Source: Gnetum montanum (lineage: Eukaryota > Streptophyta > Gnetopsida > Gnetales > Gnetaceae). Taken from it: 64,000 bases of DNA. The position numbers and the translations under genes are program-made. The notes under the pieces were generated by a model, which was not told where the DNA came from, ran no database searches, and saw only the letters and a program-made list of their open reading frames with translations. Where the stretch lies: assembly GCA_015680685.1 (NCBI GenBank), contig MNCI01007937.1, forward strand, positions 1,007,212-1,071,211. Reading direction: 5' to 3'. This document shows, piece after piece, positions 11,301-22,190 of the stretch (positions are counted from its first letter, which is position 1; each line of letters begins with the position of its first letter).

Positions 11301-12579
11301 TATAGCATCTGAAAATGTCAATGGCTGGAATATCGAGAGCTTATTAGGTGCATAGCCTAATCCTGAATTCGTGCGAGGGTTGTGCTAGAGAAAATGGAAA
11401 CAAGGTGCCTTGAATGGTCTTGTCGATCAAATAGGGACTTATGTGATGTTAAAATGATCATGTGTGAAAAGAGTTTATACTACGTTATGCATGGGCATTG
11501 GGTCTAGCTTGGCTAGAGCGTAGTAGGATGTCCTGGCCTGAGAACAATGATGTGAACATGCAAATATGTATGAACTAGTAAGAAAGTACAAGCATTAAAC
11601 TAAATGCCAGAGAGAAATTCTTGAGAAATGTAATAGAATTTGAGAAGAACAATGCACTGCCCTAAAAGAGGGAGCATGGTTAATTCACAAAGGTATACAC
11701 AGTGTGCCATAGGCATAGTGGAAGCGTAGTCATAGCCTCGATGGAATTGGGTTATGAAGTCTGGCACTCGTTGTGATGAACTGTGCATGCTAGGTTGGCC
11801 ACTGTGATGTAGCATGCAATGTTCTATAGGGCTGCAATGGGGTTGTAGTGGGCCATAATGTGCAACTTTGCCTCTCTGTTGGTGTGGTGTGCTTTGGGTC
11901 TCATTCACCCATAGAGCTCAGTGCCAAGATGCCAAAATGCCAAACGCCACGTGCTTAAAAAGGCTCACATCCAAGGAATGCCAACCACTTGGGAATGCCA
12001 ATGGTCAAGGAATGTAATTGTTGGGAGATGCCAACAATTGCCAACCCTTGGGAAATGCCAACGGTCTAGGAATGTAACTATTGGGAGATGCCAACAATTA
12101 AGGAATGCTAATCCTTGGGGAATGCTAATGGTCCAGGAACGTAACCACTGGGAGATGCCAACATTTAAAGAATGCCAACCCTTGGGGAATGCCAATGGTC
12201 CAGGAATGTAACCATTGGGAGATGCCAACAATTAAGGAATGCTAACTGCTGGGGAATGCCAATGGTCCTAGAATGTAACCCTTGCTTTCCCAAGGTATTT
12301 ATAGGGCTATGGTTAGCCCAAAATGTGGATCAAGTGCCATGTGGAGGTGTGATGGGTGGGACCATGCTTGTTCCATGTTACGTGTGGGACATAGGACACT
12401 GGTAGGGTGAAATTGGCTACACTGTGCTACGCTGCATAGCTTGAAAAATGTGCTATGCCATATTTGTTGTTGCGCTATGCTACACAGTGTGACATGGGTG
12501 CTATGCTGAAAGTGCCATCATTCTAACATAGCCAAATTTGTAGTTGCAATGCCAAGACCTAAATTTTTTTGGTGTTTTA
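11301..12579 (-). mobile_element. LTR of element A1 (5' LTR, family A, 1279 bp)
   Basis: Collinear with 5424-6702 over its whole length and exactly as long. The terminal dinucleotides have decayed (TATAGC for TGTAGC at the left edge, TTTTA for TTTCA at the right). On the minus strand a strong TATA box, CTATAAATA, lies at 12297-12305. It carries the 67-bp minisatellite at about 11965-12290. The right flank, GGGCC then ATGTG, completes the 27-bp array unit broken at 5423. Confidence 0.85.
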
Positions 12580-12883
12580 GGGCCATGTGATGATGTAAAT
12601 GGAGAGTATGTGAATGGTTTAAAAGGATAAGTTGGGCACCTAGCATAGATGAATGGATGTGAAGAAAACAAGAAATAAATATACAACAAATGTTAACTAG
12701 GTAGGAAGCAATGGAGTTGTTATGCTATACGTAACTTCTTTCTGATCCATCATGGATTTGGTGAGATATAAGGCCAAGAAGCTTTACTGTGACATTCTTT
12801 TGCATCATCATCTTCTGCTTGGAAAGGCAACTCAGCCCACACATTTTCGTTTTTTGAGCCAACGTGTCGGGCCGGCTCTTTCG
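12580..12883. other. Junction: end of 27-bp array to protease of element A2
   Basis: Begins with GGGCCATGTG, the rest of the array unit interrupted at 5423. It continues with ATGATGTAAATGG, resembling the GTGATGTAATGTAAGTGG stretch just before the array at about 5210-5228. No coding sequence is visible. RT, RNase H and integrase, expected here after the protease, are missing. Confidence 0.55.
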
Positions 12884-13570
12884 TTAAATAGTTAGTGTCA
12901 ATGGAGACACTTCATTCTCAGAGGTTATGAACTTTGAACACTGCTCCATATCTACATTATTTATTTCTTGCATTGCTACCTTATCACTATGGATCACCAA
13001 CTCCTTTCCTACATAGGGTAGATTGATTTCCTGATGTATGGGTGAAGAGATGGCCCTAAGTTGGGTTAACCATGACCTCCCCAAGATTAGGCTAAACTCG
13101 AGCATCTCTTACATGATGATAAATGCTGCATTTGTGGGGAACTGGTCCCTTGCCACAAAGTTGATGTGGACAGTGCCTTTCACCATGACCCATGCCTCAT
13201 TAAATGACTTCAAGCATGACGTTGTTGTGGGTTTGATTTGGTCTACTAAACCTATCTTATCCACAATGGGGAATGAGATGACATTTGTAGCAGCTCCATC
13301 ATCAACGTGTACCCTTTAGATCTTATGTTGGATGACCTGAATTATGATGAATAGAGGTGTTGTAGTCACTTAACCCTTTTCAGGGTCTTCCCTAATGGAA
13401 TCGTCACAGAATGTCAGTTGGGATAGCTTCGGTTCTCTAGGCGTAGAAGGAAGCATAACCAAGTGAATTTCTTTCTCTTCTGCTAGCATGTTCTTGTCAA
13501 CTGGTATTGCCATTAACATGTGAACCAGAGCCTCACGGTGTGCTGTGGAAGACATAATCAAGTTGTACAA
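12884..13570 (-). pseudogene. Aspartic protease domain of element A2
   Basis: A retropepsin-like domain that would mature the gag polyprotein. The minus strand reads VDDGAATNVISFPIVDKIGL (about 13313-13253), with Asp-Asp-Gly-Ala in the place of the catalytic Asp-Ser/Thr-Gly-Ala. The second conserved block, LGRSWLTQLRAISSPIHQEI (about 13085-13025), is the flap and C-terminal pattern common in plant Ty3/gypsy elements. Upstream, residues MLMAIPVDKNMLAEEKEIHL belong to the gag-protease linker. In-frame stops separate the blocks (TAG before RVHVDDG and TAA before EMLEF). It lies directly downstream of gag in the same orientation. Confidence 0.75.
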
Positions 13571-13608
13571 GCTTAATGTTGTGTTTTTTATTTTAGATCC
13601 TGCTTGAC

Positions 13609-16491
13609 CTAAGTAAGAGTGCTTAAGAGGTCTGGGCCACCTTCCTGTTGTTTATTGCCTTTCTCCTCTTCCATTTGTCCCAAGAGGTAAATTTCCTGAG
13701 GAGGGATAGATTCAGGTTTGGGGTTGGACCCTTTTAGATGAGGTGGAAATGACTGTGCATGTGTAGCAACGCTATCTTTTGGTGATGAGGATGTAGATGT
13801 AGAGGATGAGGGTGTAGGCTTGGAAGTACCTGGGATGGTACATTCCATTACTGCCTCACTTGTTGAACACTCTTCTCATTTCCTCAGACAAGAAGGCTAT
13901 GGTGTCGTCTTATGTGGGGTGGGGGTGGTTAAGTGGCTTGGCCCCCTGATGATGAATGGTGCTCTCAGTGTTAGTATGTGTGGTGATGTGGTCTTGTTTA
14001 TAGAATGTGTAGAGGTAGATGTTTGAGGAGGGACTCTCAAGAAAAATGGTTGCTGTGGGTTTTTTTTTAGCCACTGGTGATGTTGGTGTGCTACACTGAG
14101 GCACATGAATCACAAATAGCTGTTGGGCTGGTTTGGGATTACTGTCTACGTTGATAGTGTTGATAATGTAATCGACATTGTTGGCGTTAAGTGGATCTGT
14201 GTAGACATGCATAGATTAATTTTCGGGATGCACTGGGTTTCTTTCATCTAGAACCAGCTTCGCTTGATCAATCATTCTTTGGATGTCATCCTTTAATGCC
14301 AAACAGTTGTCTATGTCATGATCACACAGTTAGTGATAGGCATAGAACCGTTCCTACATGAAATTCTTAAGAACTAGGGGTTTATTGGGTAAAGCCAAGG
14401 AGGGGTTCATAAGGATTTCGTAGTACTTTTGATGCCTTTTGGCTACCTCCTCTAACATCCTCTTGTGTTGAATATACCCCGCCCCTAGTAATTACTTCAG
14501 AAGTGTACTTAGAGTGATCTTTACGCTCGAAGTTAGGCTTAGGCAGGGTGGATGCTTCGGGTGCTAATGTGGAGGGTTGGGCTATGTTGTTTGGTGCGAG
14601 TGTGGGGTTAGTTAGTGCAGTTGCCTCCTTCCTGTTATTTTTGTTGTTGGGCTTAGCGTTGTTTGCCATAATGGCCGCTATGGCTATTGCAGCCTTGCCC
14701 TTATCTTTGTCCTTCTTTGTAAACATGTTCTTGTATGCAACATAGGCTAGATATTTGCTTGCCTCAGTCGCGTCTTGTATGATCTTTATCTGGGAAAAAT
14801 CCTGAGTAAGAGTCCATGGAGCGAGGTAGTATAGTTTGGACTTAATGAAGTTATTCACTGCACCCTTAAAGATGGCTAGCATATGGGCCTCCGTGATGGG
14901 CTCACGGATCTCATTGAGGGTAGTGCTCCACTACTGTATGAATTTTTGGATTGATTCCAGTGGATCTTACTTCACGCTCATGAACTAATCTAGTGTAACT
15001 TCTAGTCTCAAGTTATACTTGAAACGAGTTACAATCTGAGTCAAGAGCTCCTCTAGGATTGAGATAGAGGAGCGTGGGAGCACGCGATACTAGTCCAAAG
15101 CCTTACCCATTAGAGACATAGCAAAGACCCAGATGATTGTGTATGGCCATTGTTGCAATAGAAGGGACTTAGATCGAAATGTTACAAGATGCACGTTGGG
15201 ATTACCCTTCCTGTTGTATTTTGTGAAGTGGAGGAGTGGCATCCCGGGGGGTAATGTTAGCATGGTGACTATTGGGATGAATGGATCATCATGGTAGAAA
15301 TCCATGACTTGCATCGTGTCAAAATCAACAGCTTTCAAGCATTTAATTTCTTCTATAAGGGTCTAGATAAGCTGGAATGCTTGATCCGGACCCGGGGACG
15401 ATGCAAATAGTTGTGGAGTTGCAGGGGCAGCCACCATTGGTAGCTTGGTAGGGGTAGCAACCTGGCCCATAGGTGGTGTTGTTGGGGTAGTTCTTATGAA
15501 GGATGCTAATAGTGTTGTCCACCACCTAGTGGATGGTGCTATTGGAGCAGCAACTACTGATGGTGCCACAGGTAGGTCGTTTGTGTGGTCGATGGGGCAG
15601 ACTAGAGTCCCATGCTTGGTTGTACTGCTTGTGGGACTTGGTACGTTTGGTGGCAAGCATAGTGAGACATTTGCAAAGGTTGCGAAGTAGGGGGTCCACC
15701 ATGTGGGTAGGACTAGGCCCGCCACTGATGGTGAGATAGGTGTAGACACTGGAATGGATGCAAAAACTGTATGCAACTGTGATGTAGGTACGATGTGGAC
15801 GTAAGGCAGGGTATCTGTGATTGGTGCATGGTATGATGCAGGAATGGATTGGGGAATAGATTACGGGGGGATAGTGCCTAGGAATGAGATAGGGGAATAG
15901 GTGTGTTGATACATCAAGGGCATGGCATGGCTAACCATTACCGATGAAACTATGAGTTGCGATGGATTAGACGTAATTACAAAGGAAGAAGTTGTGAAGA
16001 GTAGGTTCGACTAGAAGGATGGGGAGGGAGGGATAATCATAGGGTTAGTTTGACCCCCATCCTCGAACTGGGAATCTAGGTCCTCTTGGCTATCTTGAAA
16101 TGCTTCCTTCATAGTGATACGTTGTGTCTCAATGCTCCCTAGACCTAGTTGTCCATACCTACTGATCTAAGATCCACCGATACGTTTGCGTTAGTGGAAT
16201 GGGAACACCTGGAGTGGGAATAAATTCACCCCTTTTGCAGTAAAGGAACTTGAAGGTACATTTGTCTTTGAGTTCATGGGCATCTAAGGGTAGATTCACC
16301 TAGACCTTAGCATAGAGGAAATTGTAAAGTTTGGTTTGCTACACCAAGCTCTTAGGTGATTGATTTTGGATCCTAAGAGATCAGCGTAGCTCTTGTACAG
16401 GGCTAAGCAGTTTCTTGGCACCTAAGATGCCCTGAACTGAAAAAGGAACTTCAACATTAGAGGTAGCAACAAGAGTGGTTGAAGAAATCAT
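13609..16491 (-). pseudogene. gag: gag of element A2 (Ty3/gypsy), broken
   Basis: Starts at ATG 16491 (MISSTTLVATSNVEVPFSVQ). The order matches the gag of A1. An N-terminal block (LYNFLYAKVQVNLPLD-like, about 16.3 kb) is followed by a long Pro/Thr/Ser-rich linker (15.36-15.78 kb, IRTTPTTPPMGQVATPTKLP). The Retrotrans_gag core (15.34-14.38 kb) reads LHFTKYNRKGNPNVHLVTFR and later LAIFKGAVNNFIKSKLYYLA. The C-terminal part has LPKPNFERKDHSKYTSEVIT and YIINTINVDSNPKPAQQLFV. The codon after KALD is TAG, as in A1. A different linker and clear protein divergence show that A1 and A2 are related subfamilies, not recent copies. Confidence 0.85.
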
Positions 16492-16717
16492 TTTCGTAAG
16501 GTCAAAAAGGGTTTGCAAGCAAGAAAAACAAAGAGATCAAGTGGCGATTGAAGGCTTTCTATCATGCAGGGTTCCAAAGGCCTATACCACATGGTGTGTA
16601 AACAACCGCAAGGGTGTCACATTAATGCTAATAGGTAACAGGGTACAGAGAGCGTGCAAGACTACCTGTGAGACACAAAAAGGGGCACCAAAAGGTCCTC
16701 CTTCTAGCCCCATAAAT
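16492..16717 (-). other. 5' leader and primer-site zone of element A2
   Basis: Sequence between LTR and gag start. Beside the LTR the minus strand reads TTTATGGGGCTAGAAGGAGG, shared with the A1 leader. I cannot name the priming tRNA. Confidence 0.5.
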
Positions 16718-17940
16718 TGTAGCGACTGAAAATGTTGGTGGCTAGAAACATTGAGAGCTTACTAGGTGAATAGTTTAACCCCAGATCCATATGAGGGCCG
16801 TGCTAGATAAAATGGAAGTAGGGTGCCTTGAACGGTTTGGTCGATCAGACAGAGACTTAATTGGTGTAACTTAACCTTATGGGAACGTTTTTTTTAAGTA
16901 CGAGATATGTGAGGCAAGACCGATGATCAAAAAATGCAAAAATAAAGAAAATAATGCCAAACAACGATAACAATAAAGAGATAACAGAATAAACTGGGGT
17001 AAGAAAATGCACTACTGCAAAGTTGTAGGTTTGATTCTTTGTCTTGTTTGAAAGTGTATAACAAGTTATACAACGTCAAAGGCATATAGAGAGTTCAAGA
17101 ATGACCAAAATGCTCAAAATGCCTCAACTATGATTTTGAGTGTGGACTTAAGAGCCAACGTAGAAAAGCCAATGCGCAAAATGCCAATGCAAAAAGTGCC
17201 AACTCAAATTGCCAATCCAAATTTTTTCCAACTTGCCAACCCTTTGAGTGTTGCTTGTTGGGGTATTTATAGGGCTAGGAGCAAGCAAGAAATGAGGCTT
17301 GGATGCCATGTGTCATGGACCTGCAAGATGTTGACGTTCCCATACTGCATAGATGTGTAAAGCCAATCATGAACTTTCTACGCTGCAACCATGTTGCTGA
17401 AACTGGAGATGATGGAATCAAGTGTGCCAACAATGCAAGTGAGAAATGAAGCACATTGAAGTAGCATAGTTGCTTGCTACATTGTGCTACGCTATGTAGC
17501 GTAGCATGTTGGTGTAGCGTAGCTGCTTGCTATGCTCTACTATGCTATGCAGCATAGCACAATATACCCACCATTTTGAAAAAGAAACTTGTGTTGAAGT
17601 CACTAGATTTTGCTAAAGGCCTTGGCGCACACCGAGCTAATCTTTGGAGCATTTTATGAATTTGCATATTTTCTACACTACGTAGCATAGCATAGCATAG
17701 CAGCCAATGTAATTTGCACTTCTATCAAAACTGCGATGAGAAAACTTTACTTTTTTTTACCGTTGCTACACTGTACTATGCTATATAGCGTAGCATAGTG
17801 TAGCACCCTGTGTTGGTTGATTTCTGACTTTGCCTTGCATGAACATCTTTCTAAAACTTGCATTCAGACACTTGATTTATTTTTCAAAGGCTTGCTACAT
17901 TGTGCAACGTAGCATGGCATAGCAGACTTCTCCACTAGAA
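16718..17940 (-). mobile_element. LTR of element A2 (5' LTR, diverged family A; right end uncertain)
   Basis: The left edge TGTAGCGACTGAAAATG and the next 160 bases match the left edge of the A1 LTRs. Then it diverges. The 67-bp minisatellite is reduced to degenerate AATGCCAATGC words (17165-17225). The TATA box CTATAAATA on the minus strand is conserved at 17264-17271. The U3 side is full of palindromic GCTACGCTA/TAGCGTAGC words (17460-17920). The right border is a guess. Confidence 0.6.
17485..17506. repeat. Perfect hairpin in U3 of LTR A2
   Basis: TGCTACGCTA, loop TG, TAGCGTAGCA. A longer imperfect version of the same fold spans 17763-17804, and partial copies lie at 17507-17560, 17680-17702 and 17890-17922. 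Confidence 0.8.
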
Positions 17941-18203
17941 AACTTGCTGAACTATTTTGTCCATCATGAGCACCATTGACAACTCCTAGCATGGTTTCTG
18001 AGTAAACTATAAACCGGGTGAATTATCTAGGTGGGCAAGCCAGAGAGTCCATTGGGCCTATTAGCTCTAGAGGTAGAAAAATTTCCAGACTGGACAGTCT
18101 AATCTTAATGCATTCATTTCTTGCCAAACGGTCATGAGGCTACACTTGTGGAAATCCTTGCCTCAGTTCCAAGACCTTGGTGAAGTAAGAGTGCCTTGAA
18201 ATT
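17941..18203. other. Unassigned junction between families A and B
   Basis: No coding sequence or element end recognised. It lies between the U3 of LTR A2 and the C-terminal end of the next family B gag. Confidence 0.3.
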
Positions 18204-20443
18204 TTATGGTATTTCAAATATTTCCCCTAGAAGAGGGTGTCCCATAATACTCGTGGGCTTGGTAGTGAGGTTGAGGAGTGATGTAACCAATAGAGTCACA
18301 TGGGGTGATTGGCTGCTGCACGTAATATCCATATGGGTCAGGTTGCCGGTAAGGATACTGTTTCCTTGGTGGTGGCATTTCCCATGATTGTGGGTGCTGC
18401 CACTATTGATATTGCTCAATCGGTTATGATGGAGTTCCACTTGGATAATACATTAAGGGTTGGTGGAATTGTCTTGGGTTACCTTGGGGGTAAGGTAACC
18501 TTCAGGGTGCTTACTGTTTGCTCAATCGTGGGTTGAGTGCATACATCCTAGACTCTTGCAGATGTGAGATTACAAGACAACATCCATTAGGATGGTCATA
18601 TTGATATATTTTACATCCACAATCATTTTCTATTTCTAACTCCACAACCTCTTCAATGATGGCAACTTTTCCCTTACCCTTGCTATGCGCATGTTCAACT
18701 TCTCTTTTTTTTTCTTTTTTTGCAATCACTACCTTGCTCTCTGGACTCCTCTACTATTTTAAGAAAATATTGAAATCTATTGTCTAGGGAATCCCACATT
18801 TGGTCTACCTTTGTTGATACTTCTGATGTCAACTTTTGGATAGGAAAAGTTTTCTTATTCACCATCTCTTCGAGTGGTGACTCTTCTTCATGCTCACAAA
18901 ATCTTACTCCCCTCTTCTGGAGGGAAGAATCTCAGTTATACTCTTCTACACTTTCTCTCTTCAATAGATCACCTTCTTCCTTAGCAACTTGCTCCAACAG
19001 TCTTTGAATTTGATGGGACCTAAGCTCGAATAGTCTTCCTTGGGCATAAGTTGCAAGGGTTCTTCTCATTTCATGCCTAAGCCCATCCATGAGATGGCGT
19101 AGTTGATCCCTTTGTGAATAACCATGGCTATGACAATAGTGTAATAGTGCATAATATTGGCCCATGGTAGCATCCAAGGGTTCATGTCCTCCTTGTTTCT
19201 AGGCTTGGATTTTCTTTCACAAGTTAGACACTCGGGAGTACGTTTGGCACTTATCATTAAATAGTTCTAACATAGTACTCCACCTACAAATTGATTCCAG
19301 TTCTAAAGACCAGTACTAGCTTTCTGCTTCTTTAACTAGTGTCCATGGAAACAACTTAAGTTTTTTTCATTTGTGCTCTATATTTTGTAAGGCACACGCA
19401 TCATGGAATGCATGTAAGTGATTTTGAGAATTAGTGTTGTATCCCCCTTCAAATCATAGGATATTGTTCATATCTAATCTCTTGATCCTACTATCTTTCT
19501 AGTGCCCTGTTGGAATTCTAATAGCCTTAGTTATGTCCAACATACTTTGAGTAGCGAGTAGGGGTTAATTGTGATCATCTCATCCATGGCATCTATGATG
19601 CCTACATTATTCCCTACTCTCCCTTCTTCTATGTCGTGACTCTCTAGAGTGTCCTCATCCCCTTTCCTAGATGTTTCACCTATGACTTCCACTTTGCCTA
19701 CCTTTATCCCCATGGTCTTTTTCTTTATGACCACGTCTGGATATTGAAGGAGATGATGAAGGTGAAGAATAATGGGAATCATCACCATGATGGTTTCTGC
19801 TACCTTCTCTTCAATAGTCACAACCTCAATCATGATTACGATCAGAGCGTCCACCTTTATCATGTGTCCATGTCCCTTTTTTGGACCCTTTGTGGCCATG
19901 GGTATCAAAACCTGGGTTATGAATAATGGAATGAAGGTTTTGATACACAACCCTTTGGCCAAAGTCAAGGGGATGAGCATTTTTGTGTGGGTGATTGCCT
20001 AAGGTAGGTTCACCACCCTCATTTTTTCTTAAGACATGTGGGCCATCTTGGGACCACTTACCCTTCAAAGACTTATGATGTCTCTCCTGTTGCAAGTTCC
20101 TTTGACATCGTGCCTTCGTGGGATGGTATTCTCTAGAGTCATGGTCTTGCACAACGTATTCTGCATGTAAGTGTGACATGCTAATTCATGTGAGGGCACG
20201 AAGAAGCATGCTTGGGACTGAATGATCAAGAGGTAATACTATGTTACCTTCTAAGTCTCGCCAATGTAGTTTTTTATCTTGATGGAGGATAAAGGTGAAG
20301 TCTGGTATATACTCATCAGGATGAATATATACCACTCGAACTTGTTGAGGGACTGGCGGATCAATGTCATGTGTATTACGTCGATGATTGTTTCCTATTT
20401 TAGACCTAGGTGGTGAGGCGCTTTTGTACGAAGAAGAAGACAT
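18204..20443 (-). pseudogene. gag: gag of family B element (Athila-like), broken
   Basis: The frame runs leftwards from ATG 20443 (MSSSSYKSASPPRSK). Its first part holds DFTFILHQDKKLHWRDLEGN. A Ser/Arg/His/Asp-rich low-complexity region follows (19.5-20.1 kb). The gag core reads DATMGQYYALLHYCHSHGYS, QLRHLMDGLRHEMRRTLATY and HQIQRLLEQVAKEEGDLLKR (19177-18935). A Cys/His motif (CKIYQYDHPNGCCLV, then HLQES, about 18600-18550) follows, and last a Pro/Gln/Tyr-rich tail (PDPYGYYVQQPI). The same order is seen in three other copies in this window. Several frameshifts and stops break it. The left part of this element, including its 3' LTR, is missing. Confidence 0.8.
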
Positions 20444-20560
20444 ACTTGTCTATTCAATGTGCAAGGTATTCTTGTTTATTATTTTCTTAATCAACCCTAA
20501 GGTTTCATTCCAATGATGTGAATGATTTCCTAAGTTCTAATTAGCACACAAACAACTAAT

Positions 20561-20578
20561 TCCTAGGCAACGGTGCCA
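20561..20578 (-). other. Primer-binding site, tRNA-Asp type
   Basis: One base from the LTR end, the minus strand reads TGGCACCGTTGCCTAGGA. This matches the complement of the plant tRNA-Asp(GTC) 3' end (TGGCGCCGTTGCCGGGGA) except at CpG-decay positions. Athila-group elements are known to use this primer. Confidence 0.85.
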
Positions 20579-20579
20579 A

Positions 20580-21463
20580 TGATGAGCAGCGAGGTACCCC
20601 TACATTCAACCATACGAATACGAGTGTTTCATGCACGATTTGGTCGAATTTCAAGGACTAAGTGCTTATGTGCCCTTGTGGAACAAGGACAGGTTGATTG
20701 ATTGTTGTCTTCCCAAACTTGTATGTCATGATTGTATGATTAAGTAAGCTTGAGGCATATGATTTTTATATCTCTTATGTTTTTATGTCCTATGCTAATA
20801 GGGAAAGAGAGAGATAACTATGTGACTAATTTAACTTAACTACTCGTTAACTAAGTTCTAACTAATCCTAACACTAGCATTTGTTCCCACTTGCTATACA
20901 CATCATGAACCAGTGAAACACTGCTGGGATTACCAAACGCTAATTGTTACTGGGTTACCTAGCATTACACACATGTGCGAAGTGGTCATGCTTATGTAAT
21001 TTAATGATTTTCTTAATTGATCAAAATGAATTGTTGTGCTTATAATAAAAATGTAAAGTGCATAAAATAAAATAAAATAAATGCATAAGAAAAAAAATCT
21101 CAAGTGCTGCAAGGATGAATCAAAGATATTGTCTTTACTGCGATACACAAGGTGTGCTCAAGTACACAATGCTTGAATAAAGATCTTTCCACACTTTGAC
21201 CTCCTATTACGGGCAATTGGAAAATACTCTAACTTTCAAACAGACTACAATAGTTTCAGTAGTTGACTGCTAAAAGACTTCCCTCCCAATTGTGCACCTG
21301 GGCATTGTATTTATAGGCTTGTGAGCAACTACTCTAATAATTAGAGTAACCACTCTAATAATTAGAATAAACTACTAGAGTAACTGCTCTAATAATTAGA
21401 ATAAACCACTAGAGTAATTTCTCTAATAATTAGAATAAATCACTAGAGTAACCATTCTCATCA
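20580..21463 (-). mobile_element. LTR B2 (5' LTR, 884 bp)
   Basis: Left edge TGATGAGCAGCGAGGTACCC, right edge TCTCATCA. A minus-strand TATA box lies at 21308-21316. U3 has three exact-length 34-bp units (21353-21454). The tRNA-Asp primer site and gag follow on the left. The LTR landed inside ORF2 sequence of another family B copy (21464 onward). Confidence 0.85.
21353..21454. repeat. 34-bp tandem repeat in U3 of LTR B2
   Basis: Three units starting at 21353, 21387 and 21421, core CTCTAATAATTAGAATAAA. It is upstream of the TATA box, where promoter enhancers would sit, and is absent from the other family B LTRs in the window. Confidence 0.8.
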
Positions 21464-22190
21464 AGAATAATGAAGGTTAGCTAACCTCATGTATTCTTTC
21501 AAATCTTCTATTTGCAAGTCTTGATTCTTAACTTCCACTTGATGGACATGGGTGTAACTATCCAAGATGGGTTGCTAGTCTAGATTTTGTGCTAAAATGG
21601 CCTTGATTTGCGCCTTTGCCATATGGATTTCTTCCTTATTGATTTTCTTATACATGCCGACTTGATCATGGAAGTGTTCTTTAAGCCTTTCATGTTTCTT
21701 TGCCTCATTCTACCATGTGCTTATTTCAATAGTTGATTTTTGACAGATAGCACATACCTCCTCCATTGAGAGGATTTTTTTTCTCATGCAAGATGACTTA
21801 TGTCCTAGTTGATCCTCACTAGTTGTTCTCTTAATTGGTCGATGCTTTTCTCCAGGATGTTATTCTATTTCTTCACAGTGGTCAAAAGCATATTATTTGC
21901 AGTGAGTTGTTGGTTCTCTTCTTATGCTGCAATGAGTTCCTTAGCATGTGCATACACATTTGAGCTTCAACTACTGAGGCATTCCACATCGCTTGCTCCT
22001 TCTCATTCTCCATCTACTTGTTTTGCTCAATCAGGTGCTTCATCTTTATAATTTTGAATTGCTCTAGCTGGTTAGGCATAATAAATTAAGTGAGATATCT
22101 ATGTTTTGCTCTCAGGGCTACAAGCTCTTCCTATAATTTGAGGATTTCATACTCTGTATGCTTTGCCCTAGTCTTTGCCATGAAGTCTCT
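21464..22190 (-). pseudogene. ORF2 fragment (coiled-coil part) of family B element
   Basis: Matches the C-terminal half of the ORF2 copies at 32.7-33.45 kb and, inverted, 44.9-45.7 kb (shared words GTTAGCTAACC, GGATGGGTTGC, GATGGACATG). The protein part is rich in Lys, Glu and Gln heptads. The N-terminal part is deleted: at about 22190 the sequence jumps to spacer that in the complete copy starts near 35.88 kb. Confidence 0.6.
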
